Positions 35,568-45,281 of a stretch of DNA of 64,000 bases are shown here, piece by piece. This DNA is from Sporosarcina sp. ACRSM. GTDB taxonomy: Bacteria > Bacillota > Bacilli > Bacillales_A > Planococcaceae. The notes below the pieces were generated by a model. That model searched no databases. It was not told the origin of the DNA and saw nothing but the letters and a program-made list of their open reading frames with translations. A program made the translations under genes and the position numbers. The DNA lies in NCBI RefSeq assembly GCF_022346545.1, contig NZ_JAKRNU010000005.1, positions 124,001-188,000 of the forward strand, in the 5' to 3' direction. Every line of letters starts with the position of its first letter. Within the stretch, counting starts at the first letter, position 1.

Positions 35568-36086
35568 TCAGGAATCCCGCTTAATGGAGCGCACGATTTC
35601 CATCATTCTAGTCAAATCTTCTTCAATATTTTTTTGTTTTGTCATTGTCGTCATTTTCGCACCGCCCACGCTTGCAATCAGTTCTACGCGATCATTGCCA
35701 GTTGCGATAACGGCAGCAAACCCAAAAACGCCTTCTTCTTCAAAAGTGGCCTGCTCGACAATTTCTTTTTCTTGGTCTGCCAGCAGTAATTCGTAAAACA
35801 ATTTGCTATCCTTCTTTTCATTTGGATTATTGAAAAGAATATAGGTTTCATCCTGTTTCGTGAAAATGATATTTTGTGCATCCGAGTTTTCACTTAAACT
35901 AAAACCTGCAGGCTTATATAGTTTAACATCTTCAATTTCTTCTGTGACGTTCTTATCATTTGATTGAAATGCCGTTTGAGCCGCCCGGATCCCGGCTACC
36001 GCCCTATCATCGAGCGTTTTTCCACATCCAGCAAGTACTAGTACCGATAACATCACAAGGATTATCCATTTCCACTCCCGGGACAT
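35568..36086 (-). CDS. Lipoprotein of unknown function
   Basis: A 172-residue secreted protein: MSREWKWIILVMLSVLVLAGC is a lipoprotein signal peptide with lipobox LAGC. The mature part is small and polar, with no motif I recognise. The start at 36086 follows GGGGGGAAATCGA. It lies 19 nt upstream of ytpQ and is probably cotranscribed with ytpQ and ytpR. In B. subtilis a thioredoxin-like gene (ytpP) occupies this place; I see no CxxC motif here. Confidence 0.75.
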   Translation of the reverse strand: MSREWKWIILVMLSVLVLAGCGKTLDDRAVAGIRAAQTAFQSNDKNVTEEIEDVKLYKPAGFSLSENSDAQNIIFTKQDETYILFNNPNEKKDSKLFYELLLADQEKEIVEQATFEEEGVFGFAAVIATGNDRVELIASVGGAKMTTMTKQKNIEEDLTRMMEIVRSIKRDS

Positions 36087-36164
36087 TCGATTTCCCCCCA
36101 TCCTTTAAGATGAATTCCAATTCCCATTTTAGAGATGTTACAAAGCAGTTGCAACCATCGGGGT

Positions 36165-36686
36165 TTATTCTTCCAATTGACGATACTTGAATTGACCGAT
36201 TAACAATTGCAGAATATGTTCAAATAACGCATCCCTTTTGACAGCTTGGGCAGTGAACATCCCCATTGCGCCTTCTTTTTGACGGATGCCATTCATTTTA
36301 AAATAATTGTCAACGACCGGTCCAAGTTCCTTGCCATTCAGCATCTCTTCCGCAATGGCAGGCGGGAGCGGTATTTGTGCGCCACCTGCAGTAAATTTTG
36401 TTCCATCAGGCAACTTCAGCGCTCCCCAATTACAAAGGTACACTTGGCCCTCAAGTGTTCGAACCCCTCCTTCCAATCCGATGCCGATCGCCCCTTCTTT
36501 CAGGCTTGACGCCCGTAAGGCCCGATTCAGCGCGCCAAGTCTTGTCTCTTCATCCCCGAAAGGTTGCTCCGATACACCAGAACCTACCTCCGCCGCCTCG
36601 ATTTTGGCCTGTGGAAAATGAAGTGCAATGACACGTCTCGCCGCGCTCAGTTTTGCCGAATTTGTTGATCCGATAATGAATTCCAT
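36165..36686 (-). CDS. Inosine/xanthosine triphosphatase (DUF84 / YjjX type)
   Basis: A 173-residue NTPase of the ITPase-like fold. Family features are the N-terminal IIGSTNSAKLSAARRV, EVGSGVSEQPFGDEETRLGA and GIGLEGGVRTLEG. Such enzymes hydrolyse non-canonical purine triphosphates to keep them out of nucleic acids. The start follows AAGAGGTGAAAGC. Specificity for ITP or XTP is inferred from the family. Confidence 0.82.
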   Translation of the reverse strand: MEFIIGSTNSAKLSAARRVIALHFPQAKIEAAEVGSGVSEQPFGDEETRLGALNRALRASSLKEGAIGIGLEGGVRTLEGQVYLCNWGALKLPDGTKFTAGGAQIPLPPAIAEEMLNGKELGPVVDNYFKMNGIRQKEGAMGMFTAQAVKRDALFEHILQLLIGQFKYRQLEE

Positions 36687-36721
36687 ATGCTTTCACCTCT
36701 TTATTAATTTTTATACCTACT

Positions 36722-36752
36722 AAAAACCGTCCCACAACAGTTTAGGACGGTT
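36722..36752 (-). terminator. Terminator of the M42 peptidase gene
   Basis: AACCGTCC with GGACGGTT and a TTTTTAG tail on the minus strand, 14 nt after the stop. Confidence 0.85.
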
Positions 36753-36765
36753 ATGTCATAGGCAT

Positions 36766-37839
36766 TTATACGTTGCTTTTTATCGTTTCCAAAGTCGTTT
36801 TATCACATGCTTTTACCAATTTGACGAGCAGTTCTTTCGCCGCAGCATAATCATCCGTGTGAATGATGGAGCCCGATGTATGAATATAACGTGAACAGAT
36901 TCCGATAACAGCGCTCGGCACACCCTCGTTGGACATATGGACACGCCCAGCATCGGTTCCGCCTGGTGAAATGAAGTATTGGTAAGGAATTTGATGTGTT
37001 TCTGCCATATCGAGGATAAATTCACGCATTCCACGATGAGTGACCATCGAGCGATCAAAAATACGCAATAATGTGCCTTTCCCTAGTTGCCCAAATTCAT
37101 TTTTATCGCCATTTGCATCATTGGCTGGGCTAGCATCCAGCGCAAAGAATAAATCCGGGTTAATCATTGTCGAGGCGGCGGCAGCCCCTCGAAGTCCAAC
37201 TTCTTCCAATACATTGGCGCCGGAATATAGCTGATTCGGCAAAGTTTCGCCGTGCACTTCTTTCAATAATTCGATGGCAAGGCCGCAACCATAGCGGTTA
37301 TCCCATGCTTTGGCAAGAATCTTTTTTTCATTTGCCAACGGTGTGAATGACGTAACCGGAACAATTTGTTGACCAGGACGAATCCCGATTCTCTTCGCAT
37401 CAGCTTTATCATCCGCACCGATATCAATCAGCATGTTTTTGATATCCATCGGCTTATTGCGCACTTGATCACTTAACAAATGCGGTGGAATGGAACCGAT
37501 TACACCAATGACCGGCCCGTTATCCGTCATCACTTGCACACGTTGCGCGAGCAAAACTTGGCTCCACCACCCGCCGAGTGGTTGAAAACGGATCATGCCA
37601 TTATCCGTTATTTGACTCACCATAAAGCCGACTTCATCCATATGGCCCGCCACCATTATTCTCGGGCCATCCTCAGGTCCTTTTCGGACACCAAAAATAC
37701 CCCCTAAATTATCTTGAATCACTTCATCGGCATATTTTCGCAGCTCCCCTCGCATATAGTCCCGGACAGCGTGTTCATTACCCGGTGCCCCCGGCAATTC
37801 AGTCAACGTCCTAAACATTTCCATCGTCTCTTTGTGCAT
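36766..37839 (-). CDS. M42-family glutamyl aminopeptidase-like enzyme
   Basis: A 357-residue metallopeptidase (FrvX/PepA clan MH). Metal and catalytic segments are [48 protein letters not shown] and [10 protein letters not shown]; a late [11 protein letters not shown] carries another ligand. It lacks a signal peptide and probably trims peptides in the cytoplasm as a large oligomer. B. subtilis YtoP is the likely orthologue. The start follows GGAGGTCTTTTC. Confidence 0.9.
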   Translation of the reverse strand: MHKETMEMFRTLTELPGAPGNEHAVRDYMRGELRKYADEVIQDNLGGIFGVRKGPEDGPRIMVAGHMDEVGFMVSQITDNGMIRFQPLGGWWSQVLLAQRVQVMTDNGPVIGVIGSIPPHLLSDQVRNKPMDIKNMLIDIGADDKADAKRIGIRPGQQIVPVTSFTPLANEKKILAKAWDNRYGCGLAIELLKEVHGETLPNQLYSGANVLEEVGLRGAAAASTMINPDLFFALDASPANDANGDKNEFGQLGKGTLLRIFDRSMVTHRGMREFILDMAETHQIPYQYFISPGGTDAGRVHMSNEGVPSAVIGICSRYIHTSGSIIHTDDYAAAKELLVKLVKACDKTTLETIKSNV

Positions 37840-38040
37840 GAAAAGACCTCCACTTTCTTATGTATAATCCTTATTGTAGTCGATATTGCCGATAGTATCC
37901 AACGTTCCATTCATTCCTCCGAAATACTTTCTTCCCGACTTTTTCGTCTAAAGAACTTCAAATTGTATCACCTGCCGGCACCGCTCTGAAGCAAATTTAT
38001 GGTACACTGGTTAAAAGTCTGATAGTGGAGGGATACAGCA

Positions 38041-38355
38041 ATGAAAGTGAATAATTTCCTAGCAGGCGTATTGACTGGTGTAGCAGCAGGCATTGTCGTC
38101 AGCGAAACAATTGATCGTCTGAACAAAAATGTCCCAGCCGATACCGTTCTAAACACTGTAAAAGAAGCGTTTAAAAACGAAGGACCGATAGACGGATCAT
38201 GGATCGTCATGAAGACAGAACCTTTTCAAAATAATGTCATTTCAATGGATGTATACCGCGGTGGCATTTCACGCATCAAAAACGGTGAACTGGAACAATT
38301 TGAATTTGCGGCGGATGCCAAAACAGGCACAGTCGTTGAACTCGTTAAACGCTAA
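38041..38355 (+). CDS. ytzB: YtzB-like small PepSY-type protein
   Basis: A 104-residue protein. It begins MKVNNFLAGVLTGVAAGIVV, a hydrophobic N-terminus that is either a signal anchor or a membrane helix with a glycine-rich face. A globular region (WIVMKTEPFQNNVISMDVYRGGIS and FEFAADAKTGTVVELVK) then has the short strand-helix pattern of PepSY domains. It starts after GGAGGGATACAGCA and ends at a strong terminator shared with trmB. Function unknown; the domain call is tentative. Confidence 0.65.
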   Translation: MKVNNFLAGVLTGVAAGIVVSETIDRLNKNVPADTVLNTVKEAFKNEGPIDGSWIVMKTEPFQNNVISMDVYRGGISRIKNGELEQFEFAADAKTGTVVELVKR

Positions 38356-38360
38356 CATAC

Positions 38361-38407
38361 AAAAAACCGTTACATACCCGAATTTTTCGGCATGTAACGG
38401 TTTTTTT
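38361..38407. terminator. Bidirectional terminator between ytzB and trmB
   Basis: AAAACCGTTACAT with ATGTAACGGTTTT and long A and T runs on both flanks. Confidence 0.92.
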
Positions 38408-38428
38408 CATTTAATATCCCTATCTCTT

Positions 38429-39076
38429 TTACATGTTCATATATTGTGATTCAAGTCGATAGATCGGCTGTCCTTTTGCGGAAAACTTCTCTTCGTATTC
38501 TGTCATTATATTATCTTCAGGCATCTCCGCATGCAAATCGAGTGATACAGCTTTTAAACGCATCCCGTAAGCGGACATGGAAACAAGTGAATATTCGAAT
38601 AAATAGCGATTATCCGTTTTAAAATGGATCTCTCCTCCCGGCACGAGGACTGTTTCATAGAGCTTCAAAAAGGATTCATGTGTCAATCTCCTTTTTTCAT
38701 GCCTTGTTTTCGGCCACGGATCGGAAAAGTTCAAATACACCCGATCAATTTCCCCTTTATGGAAAATATTCAAAAGGTCCACTCCATTCGCACGGAAAAG
38801 TCGAAGATTGGAAGGTTTCCCCGCCTCAATCGCTTTTTCAAGAGCTGACACGATGACATTATCGAAATGCTCAATTCCGATATAATTGACATTCGGATTG
38901 GCAAGTGCCATCCCGACGATAAATTGCCCCATCCCCGTTCCTACTTCAATATGGATCGGATTGTCATTGCCAAACAAAGTATGCCACCCATTGTTCAATT
39001 TTTCAGGTTCTGCTAGAAGGACGTCGGGATGTTCAGCCATGAAATCCCTTGCCCACGGTTTATTTCGAAGACGCAT
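38429..39076 (-). CDS. trmB: tRNA (guanine-N7)-methyltransferase
   Basis: A 215-residue class I methyltransferase making m7G46 in the tRNA variable loop. It begins [20 protein letters not shown], has the SAM-binding [17 protein letters not shown] and the catalytic [18 protein letters not shown]. The ATG at 39076 is preceded by AAGAGTG; another ATG lies three codons earlier but is too close to that site. Confidence 0.95.
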   Translation of the reverse strand: MRLRNKPWARDFMAEHPDVLLAEPEKLNNGWHTLFGNDNPIHIEVGTGMGQFIVGMALANPNVNYIGIEHFDNVIVSALEKAIEAGKPSNLRLFRANGVDLLNIFHKGEIDRVYLNFSDPWPKTRHEKRRLTHESFLKLYETVLVPGGEIHFKTDNRYLFEYSLVSMSAYGMRLKAVSLDLHAEMPEDNIMTEYEEKFSAKGQPIYRLESQYMNM

Positions 39077-39095
39077 ATCATACACTCTTTTCTAT

Positions 39096-40088
39096 TCAAA
39101 ATTCTTCATTGTTTAGTTTTTCACTGTCGTTTTGTTCTTCATCTGCTTCAAAAAGCCTACTGATCGAAGTGCTCTGACCGACATCCAATATCGCTTGGGC
39201 CGCCTTAAACTGGGAAAATTTCATCGGCACCACCGACTTTTGAAGAGCGGCAAACCATTCAGGATAAGAGCGTCTGTCAATCATTTTGACATCGAAAGAC
39301 GCTCCTGGATAATCGATAAAGCCATTGCGGGACAACAAGTATTTCTTGACAGGAAAGTCGATATCCGACGCCTTGAAAAGCCCGCTGATGATTTTTTCCA
39401 TCCGGTTCAAGGCGATTAACGGATTGAGCAACTTTGTCTCATTTTCTCCGAATTTTTTTATCCAAAACCGTTCCCCTCCCCCGACAAATGCTGCTACATC
39501 TTCTTCTTCGAGGACGGTGATGCACATGCATTCAACGGGAGTGACAATGATGATATCCAGTTCAATAGGCGCTTTTTTCAATAATAGAATCGGGTAATAG
39601 AACAGCAAATAATTATCCGGAAGCTGTTGGGCAAAACTGCGCAATAAGGAATCCCGCATGAACCGGGGATCCACACGGGAGCTGTCCATCAATGTGGAGC
39701 TTGCCCATTTGATCTGAAAATGGAACAATTGATCAATATACAGTTTCCTTAATTGTTTCAGCGTGGTTGGATTGTAGATGATGTTCGGATTAAATCCTAA
39801 GTCCGGCTCTTCATCCTTTTCCGTCTCTTCCGATTCAAGTTCTTCTTCCACCACTGTTTTCCGTTGCCCGAACAACCGGAAAATCGGGGAAAACCATTTT
39901 CCGTTCCCCCGCTCTTCAGGTTCCTCCTCCACTTGCTGATGCCACTCCGTCAAATCCGCTCCGTTTTCCCATTGAAATTTCATCCGCTCCCATTGATATT
40001 TCTTCAGGCGAATATATTGCGTCGGGTAACGGGATAAATCCTGTTCATAACGCGAGACATAATCTAACATTTTAACGAGTTGCGCCAT
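39096..40088 (-). CDS. Uncharacterised protein, NERD-like
   Basis: A 330-residue soluble protein starting MAQLVKMLDYVSRYEQD after GAGGAGAGTGG. A charged N-terminal third with a Glu-rich linker is followed by a globular region. There PIELDIIIVTPVECMCITVLE resembles the core strands of nuclease-related (NERD) domains, but the catalytic lysine usually expected after the glutamate is not clear. It is separated from trmB by 19 nt and probably cotranscribed. A nuclease role would be conjecture. Confidence 0.55.
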   Translation of the reverse strand: MAQLVKMLDYVSRYEQDLSRYPTQYIRLKKYQWERMKFQWENGADLTEWHQQVEEEPEERGNGKWFSPIFRLFGQRKTVVEEELESEETEKDEEPDLGFNPNIIYNPTTLKQLRKLYIDQLFHFQIKWASSTLMDSSRVDPRFMRDSLLRSFAQQLPDNYLLFYYPILLLKKAPIELDIIIVTPVECMCITVLEEEDVAAFVGGGERFWIKKFGENETKLLNPLIALNRMEKIISGLFKASDIDFPVKKYLLSRNGFIDYPGASFDVKMIDRRSYPEWFAALQKSVVPMKFSQFKAAQAILDVGQSTSISRLFEADEEQNDSEKLNNEEF

Positions 40089-40123
40089 TTTTTACCACTC
40101 TCCTCACAACCGTGCGTTATCAA

Positions 40124-40978
40124 TCATTCACCTGCAACGCATGCCGGGATTTGGATTGCAAACGCTTTTTGTAAGTTGACCGTTAAAGTACCTGGTTTAC
40201 CAGTACCGATCGGTCGTCCATCAATTGACGTAATCGGTGTAATTTCCGAAGTCGTTGATGTTAAAAAGAACTCATCCATCGCAAACGCTTCGTCGAGCGT
40301 AAATGGCTTTTCCTCCACCTGAATTCTTTGTTCGCGACATAGCTTCAGGACGACTTGACGTGTAATACCGTTCAAGATCAAATTGGTCGCCGGATGTGTA
40401 TACACCTTACCGTCTTTCACGCCAAACAGATTGGATGACGAACCTTCTGTCACCACCCCGTCCCGATGAAGGATCGCTTCGGTACATCCCGCTTCAAACG
40501 CTTCCTGTTTTGCCAGCACATTGCCGAGCAGGTTCAAACTTTTAATATCACAACGCAGCCAGCGTACATCTGCAACGGATTTAACAGCCACTCCATTGTC
40601 AATCGCTTTTTCGGGCCGTGGATTATTCACTGCATAGGCGACGACAACAGGTGCAACCGTAGGATCCGGGAACTGATGGAGACGCGGAGCAGCGCCTCTT
40701 GTCACTTGCATATAGACATGTCCCGTCCCGATTTGGTTGTCTTGCACGAGTTTTTTAGCTATTTCCAATAATTGTTGTTGCGTGAAAGGAATTGTCAGTT
40801 TGATTTTCATTGCACTTTCAACTAATCGATTCAAATGCTCTTCCGCGGTAAATAGCTCGCCCTCATATACTTTTATCACTTCATAGACACCATCACCAAA
40901 ATAATAACCCCGGTCTTCCACTGAAATTTTCAGATTTTCTTTTTCTGTAAATTGACCATCAACAAAGTAAATTGCCAT
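40124..40978 (-). CDS. dat: D-amino-acid transaminase
   Basis: A 284-residue fold-type IV PLP enzyme interconverting D-alanine and D-glutamate, supplying the wall. The start MAIYFVDGQFTEKENLKIS, VEDRGYYFGDGVYEVIKVY, the PLP lysine in CDIKSLNLLGNV and the VTEGSSSNLF cofactor loop match the Bacillus enzyme rather than branched-chain transaminases. It begins after GAAGGAGAATGACG and directly follows pepV with a 24-nt gap, so the two are probably an operon. Confidence 0.93.
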   Translation of the reverse strand: MAIYFVDGQFTEKENLKISVEDRGYYFGDGVYEVIKVYEGELFTAEEHLNRLVESAMKIKLTIPFTQQQLLEIAKKLVQDNQIGTGHVYMQVTRGAAPRLHQFPDPTVAPVVVAYAVNNPRPEKAIDNGVAVKSVADVRWLRCDIKSLNLLGNVLAKQEAFEAGCTEAILHRDGVVTEGSSSNLFGVKDGKVYTHPATNLILNGITRQVVLKLCREQRIQVEEKPFTLDEAFAMDEFFLTSTTSEITPITSIDGRPIGTGKPGTLTVNLQKAFAIQIPACVAGE

Positions 40979-41002
40979 TCGTCATTCTCCTTCCCAGTTC
41001 TC

Positions 41003-42385
41003 TTATACCAGTCGATTGATGGCATCTGCATACATGGCAGTCGCCTTCAATAAATCTTCAATATAAACATATTCATCCGCTTGGTGTGCGACGTCCTCCC
41101 GGCCCGGAAAAAGCATCCCGAACGCGACGCCTTTTTCAAGGACACGCGCATACGTCCCCCCACCGATTGCTAACAAGGTCGCTTCCTCACCCGTATGATC
41201 GGTATAAACAGCTTGCAAAGTCTGGATCAGCGGGTCTGCTGCATCGACATGATGAGGAGATGAATTGGACTCCACATCGACAGTGAACGATGAATCCGAG
41301 AGACGCTCCATACAAGTCGTCATTTTTTCTTCGAAAGGGTAGTTGACGGAATAGCGCATGCTGACATGCACTTCGCCTCCCATTTCCGGATGAAAGGAAA
41401 CAACACCCGCATTAAGCGTCGTATCGCCTGACACTTCATCATTGAACGCCAGCCCTAGAAAATGTCCACGCGTTTCACTCCCAAACGCTTCCGACATGAA
41501 TTGGGTAAAGTTTTTCGACGATCCTTCCGCGAAGATTCGATTCAAGAACGATGCAAGTAATACGGCTGCATTCGCGCCGGCATCGGGTTCCATCGCATGC
41601 GCCGATTTGCCATGGAGCGTAATGATCGTTTTCCCATCCACTTCTTGCAAATCACCTATCACATCATGGACATTCAGGAATGTCCGGTATTGTTCACCAA
41701 TCTCCTCGATTCCAACTGTAATATGTGCTTCTGCATAGTCCGGTACCATATTCGTCCGATTTCCAGATTGGAAGCGCAATAATTGACCGTCTGGAGCTTC
41801 TGCACATTGTTTGAATACGAGCGTTGCAATTCCTTTTTCAGCGTTGATGATCGGAAAGTCGGCATCGGGTGCAAACCCGACTGTCGGCATCTCCTCTTTT
41901 TCAAAATACCGGTCCACACAACGAAAACCACTTTCCTCATCTGTTCCAATAATAAGGCGAACCCGCTTATTAAGTTTTCTCCCGGAATCCTTCACGATTT
42001 TCATCGCATGCCAAGCAGCGATTGTCGGGCCTTTATCGTCTATGGCTCCTCGGCCAAACAACTTGCCATCCGAAATGGTTCCTTCAAAAGGGTAAGTCGA
42101 CCAATTACCGCCTGCCGGAACGACATCCACATGGCAAAGGATTCCGATGATATCGTCTCCTTCTCCCATTTCAATATGCCCAGCCATATTATCGATGTTT
42201 TTCACAACAAATCCTTCTTGGCGTCCTTGTTCAAGCAACCATTCAAGCGCACGTTTTGGCTCTGGTCCGAATGGGGCATCCGGTGTCGCCGCATCCTCAT
42301 CGAGGACGGAAGGTATGGCAATCAATTGCTGTAAGTCTTGAATCAATTGTGCTTCTCTTTTCAATGCTTCCGGTTTCCAATTCAT
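41003..42385 (-). CDS. pepV: Dipeptidase PepV (M20 family)
   Basis: A 460-residue M20A metallopeptidase with two-zinc motifs: ILCHVDVVPAGGNW, GRGAIDDKGPTIAA, GTDEESGFRC and a late IGGGTYAR. The lid domain lies in the middle. It is expected to cleave unsubstituted dipeptides in the cytoplasm. The start follows AGAAGGTGTG. The degenerate cre-like GGAAAGCGCTCAAA upstream (near 42427) has three mismatches and is not counted as a site. Confidence 0.92.
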   Translation of the reverse strand: MNWKPEALKREAQLIQDLQQLIAIPSVLDEDAATPDAPFGPEPKRALEWLLEQGRQEGFVVKNIDNMAGHIEMGEGDDIIGILCHVDVVPAGGNWSTYPFEGTISDGKLFGRGAIDDKGPTIAAWHAMKIVKDSGRKLNKRVRLIIGTDEESGFRCVDRYFEKEEMPTVGFAPDADFPIINAEKGIATLVFKQCAEAPDGQLLRFQSGNRTNMVPDYAEAHITVGIEEIGEQYRTFLNVHDVIGDLQEVDGKTIITLHGKSAHAMEPDAGANAAVLLASFLNRIFAEGSSKNFTQFMSEAFGSETRGHFLGLAFNDEVSGDTTLNAGVVSFHPEMGGEVHVSMRYSVNYPFEEKMTTCMERLSDSSFTVDVESNSSPHHVDAADPLIQTLQAVYTDHTGEEATLLAIGGGTYARVLEKGVAFGMLFPGREDVAHQADEYVYIEDLLKATAMYADAINRLV

Positions 42386-42483
42386 TATTCAACACACCTT
42401 CTTTCGTCATCTTTCTATTTTCACACGGAAAGCGCTCAAAAGAAAGAATTACCTTCGCCATTGATTTTTTTACAATAACTTCA

Positions 42484-42512
42484 TGTAATCCTTACAAAAA
42501 ATATGTTATACT
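42484..42512 (+). promoter_or_regulatory. Promoter of ytzE
   Basis: TGTAAT (42484-42489), 17 nt, TATACT (42507-42512) with extended -10 TGT. The leader of about 150 nt to the ytzE start holds no feature I recognise. Confidence 0.5.
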
Positions 42513-42667
42513 ATTATTGTCAGAAGATTTGATCTGACAATATTATTTGCATGATTGCCAATGGAAAGGATGTGCAGGGTCGGGGTAGTTTCAGTACAGC
42601 TAAGGCAACATTCATAAGTCTCATGACCATGTTTTTGGAAAATGATGATGAAGGAGTGGGTCAACAC

Positions 42668-42889
42668 TTGAAACCTGCAACTGATCGTATGCTTACACGT
42701 ATCAAGGATGTCTATCTGTACATTCTTGATAACGGTACCGTTACAACAGAAAGCTTGGCCGAAGAATTTGGCATCACTCACCGTACCGTTCAACGGGACT
42801 TGAATGTCCTAGAATACAATGAGCTCATCACGAGCCCGGTCCGCGGTAAATGGACGACGACAGCAAAAAAAGTGAAACTAACCTCTTGA
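42668..42889 (+). CDS. ytzE: YtzE, small DeoR-type HTH regulator
   Basis: A 73-residue stand-alone winged helix-turn-helix: DGTVTTESLAEEFG-type first helices, then ITHRTVQRDLNVLEYNELIT as recognition helix and wing, and GKWTTTAKKVKLTS at the end. It closely matches B. subtilis YtzE in length. I chose the TTG at 42668 (LKPATDRMLTR) because GGAGTGG precedes it and the family begins there; the longer frame from 42551 adds unlikely residues. It is divergent from pepV. Targets unknown. Confidence 0.85.
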   Translation: MKPATDRMLTRIKDVYLYILDNGTVTTESLAEEFGITHRTVQRDLNVLEYNELITSPVRGKWTTTAKKVKLTS

Positions 42890-42908
42890 TTTCTGCATAT
42901 CCTTATCA

Positions 42909-42947
42909 GAAGAAGGCTGAATCGCGTAAAGCGGCTCAGCCTTCTTC
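42909..42947. terminator. Bidirectional terminator between ytzE and rsuA
   Basis: GAAGAAGGCTGA (42909-42920) with TCAGCCTTCTTC (42936-42947) and an inner CGC/GCG pair. It overlaps the rsuA stop codon; T-runs are short. Confidence 0.6.
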
Positions 42948-43659
42948 ATGCTAGTTCCTCAAGCAATGCTATTTCTTCTGCCGTCAACTCCCGATTAGCG
43001 CCTAAGTCCAACCCTTTGTCCAAGGAGAGCGGTCCCATCGATAAGCGTTTTAAATAGACGACTTTCTTCCCGACCGCTTCGAACATCCGCTTCACTTGGT
43101 GGAACTTCCCTTCTGTAATTGTCAATTCGATCTCAGAGACAGGAGCCGATTTGAGAATGACCAGTCGACCCGGCTTCGTTTCATAACCATCGTCTAGGAT
43201 GACCCCTTCTGCAAACCGCTCCACATCTTCTTCTGTGACGATTCCCTCAATATGGGCGAAATACGTTTTCGGCACCCCTTTTTTCGGCGACAATAAATTA
43301 TGGGCGAGCTTCCCGTCATTCGTCAGCAACAGGAAGCCTTCTGTATCTTTATCCAACCGCCCGACCGGAAAGGGTTCAAAATGACGGAATTCCGCATCCA
43401 ATAGATCGATCACGGTGCGATCCCTCAAATCTTCCGTAGCCGACAATACGCCTTGCGGTTTGTTCATCATCAAATAAATAAATTCTTTATAGACCACTTT
43501 TTCACCAAGGATCGTTACCTCATCTTTGTCTGTGTCAATATGGAGGGCTGCATCTTTCACGGTTTCGGTATTGACACGGACCACGCCTTTTTTCAAAAGT
43601 TGCCGCACTTCTTTCCGTGAACCATAACCCATATTAGCCAATAATTTATCCAAGCGCAT
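42946..43659 (-). CDS. rsuA: 16S rRNA pseudouridine516 synthase (RsuA family)
   Basis: A 237-residue protein: an N-terminal S4 domain (MRLDKLLANMGYGSRKEVRQ) and a RsuA/RluB/E/F-type pseudouridine synthase domain. The catalytic aspartate lies in PVGRLDKDTEGFLLLTNDG. The start at 43659 follows AGGAGATGATTGGA and lies only 5 nt beyond the stop of murJ, so the two are transcribed together. Site specificity (U516) is inferred from the subfamily. Confidence 0.9.
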   Translation of the reverse strand: MRLDKLLANMGYGSRKEVRQLLKKGVVRVNTETVKDAALHIDTDKDEVTILGEKVVYKEFIYLMMNKPQGVLSATEDLRDRTVIDLLDAEFRHFEPFPVGRLDKDTEGFLLLTNDGKLAHNLLSPKKGVPKTYFAHIEGIVTEEDVERFAEGVILDDGYETKPGRLVILKSAPVSEIELTITEGKFHQVKRMFEAVGKKVVYLKRLSMGPLSLDKGLDLGANRELTAEEIALLEELA

Positions 43660-43664
43660 TCCAA

Positions 43665-45281
43665 TCATCTCCTAAAACCAAGCTTGTTCGTCAATCTAGT
43701 CAAACGATTTCCAAATAGTTTCTGTGCAAGACCGGTTTTGAAAGACAGATAACCGTAGACAGCTGCTCCCACCATTGCACATAGTAAAACATAAAGGAGC
43801 GCATGCATTTTCCCATCCGCCTCACTAATCGCCGTTAAACCTTTCAGCGTGAGCGCCACTGTTATGAACATGATCAGGTTTAATAACCCAATAAGGATCA
43901 ATCTTCTGAACACCATCTTCGAACGATAATGAAGCGTTTTTGTAATAACAGCGATATTCAAACCGACTGCGATAGAATACCCGATTGCAGTAGCAGCAAT
44001 CGCTCCATCCGTCTCAAACAATTTAATAAGTGGTATGTTCAATACCAATTTGAACAGCAAGCCGAGCAACGAAGTGAAAACAATCCATTTTTGGCGGTCA
44101 ATCCCTTGCAAAATCGCCGCCGTCACCGTGAACAAACCGAACAGGATGGCCACAGGTGCGTAGCTTGCCAAGATCTCAGATCCCGCCTCACTCTTGCTGT
44201 AAAGGAATTGATAAAGCTCATCTGACAACACGATCAAGCCGATCACCATCGGAACCGTCAAAAACAACATGATCTGATAGGTTTGATCGAGTGAACGCGT
44301 AATTCCCTTCTGATCATTTTTCGCATAATAACCCGTAATGACGGGAATGAGCGCCATTGAAAACCCCGTTGCTACCATAACAGGAATCATGACAAACTTA
44401 TGTGTAAGGAGATTTAACATCGCAAAATAGGTGTCTGTCACATTTGCCAGTCCAATCGATGCCATTGCATTGTTAAAGGTGATCATATCGACAAACTGAT
44501 AAAGTGGATTGATGACCCCGACAAGGACAAACGGTAAAATATAGGCAAATACTTCCGTATACATATCTGTGATGGATACCTTACCGGCAGAAGGACTATT
44601 GGCGAGCAGGTGATCAAATTCAGGCTTGTAACTTCTCCAATATTTATAGAGGACGACCAAACCGGCAAGTGCTCCGATGAACGCCGCAAAGACAGCGAAA
44701 TTCACTGCAGTCCTCGGGGATTCATTCATGAAATTGACGACGATGAAAGCCCCTACGAGTACAACGACAATCCGCACAATCTGTTCCACCAACTGAGAAA
44801 CCGATGTCGGCATCATTTTATGATTCCCTTGCAGAAAGCCACGCACAATGCTCATGATTGGAACAACTAGCAACGCATAACTCACCCAACGGATAACACC
44901 CGCGATTTCTTCCACCGTAAAGAGTTGTTCATCGTCTCTCCGCACAAGATGCGCGAGCGGCTCAGCTAGAAAGTACAGCGTTAAAAAAGAGAGTATGCCT
45001 GTAAGGGCCATCACCAGCATGCCCGACTTCAGCATTTTCCTCCCCGTCGCATAATCTCCAAGCGCATTATATTTTGAAACAAATTTCGAAATGGCGAGCG
45101 GAGCCCCCGAAATGGCAATAGAGAGCGCAATATTATAGGGGATATAGGCATATTGATAAAGACCGATATTTTCCTCTCCGACAATTGCATAAAACGGCAT
45201 AAGATATAAAAGACCGAGCGCTTTTGATAAAAAGAGCCCAATCGTCAAAATGGCACTGCCTTTGACAAGATTCGATGACAT
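43665..45281 (-). CDS. murJ: Lipid II flippase MurJ (YtgP type)
   Basis: A 538-residue polytopic protein of the MOP/PST superfamily with about 14 membrane helices, starting MSSNLVKGSAILTIGLFLSK. It matches YtgP/MurJ of B. subtilis in place and in the N-terminal GSAILTIG..LSKALGLLY segment; SpoVB is a closer alternative than Wzx. It flips lipid II across the membrane for peptidoglycan synthesis. The start at 45281 follows GGAAGGATTACAT. A minus-strand TATAAT near 45411-45416 may be the -10 but has no clear -35. Confidence 0.88.
   Translation of the reverse strand: MSSNLVKGSAILTIGLFLSKALGLLYLMPFYAIVGEENIGLYQYAYIPYNIALSIAISGAPLAISKFVSKYNALGDYATGRKMLKSGMLVMALTGILSFLTLYFLAEPLAHLVRRDDEQLFTVEEIAGVIRWVSYALLVVPIMSIVRGFLQGNHKMMPTSVSQLVEQIVRIVVVLVGAFIVVNFMNESPRTAVNFAVFAAFIGALAGLVVLYKYWRSYKPEFDHLLANSPSAGKVSITDMYTEVFAYILPFVLVGVINPLYQFVDMITFNNAMASIGLANVTDTYFAMLNLLTHKFVMIPVMVATGFSMALIPVITGYYAKNDQKGITRSLDQTYQIMLFLTVPMVIGLIVLSDELYQFLYSKSEAGSEILASYAPVAILFGLFTVTAAILQGIDRQKWIVFTSLLGLLFKLVLNIPLIKLFETDGAIAATAIGYSIAVGLNIAVITKTLHYRSKMVFRRLILIGLLNLIMFITVALTLKGLTAISEADGKMHALLYVLLCAMVGAAVYGYLSFKTGLAQKLFGNRLTRLTNKLGFRR

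Noticed and set aside
42420..42440. cre-like GGAAAGCGCTCAAA before pepV
   Set aside because: Three mismatches to the consensus, including conserved outer positions.
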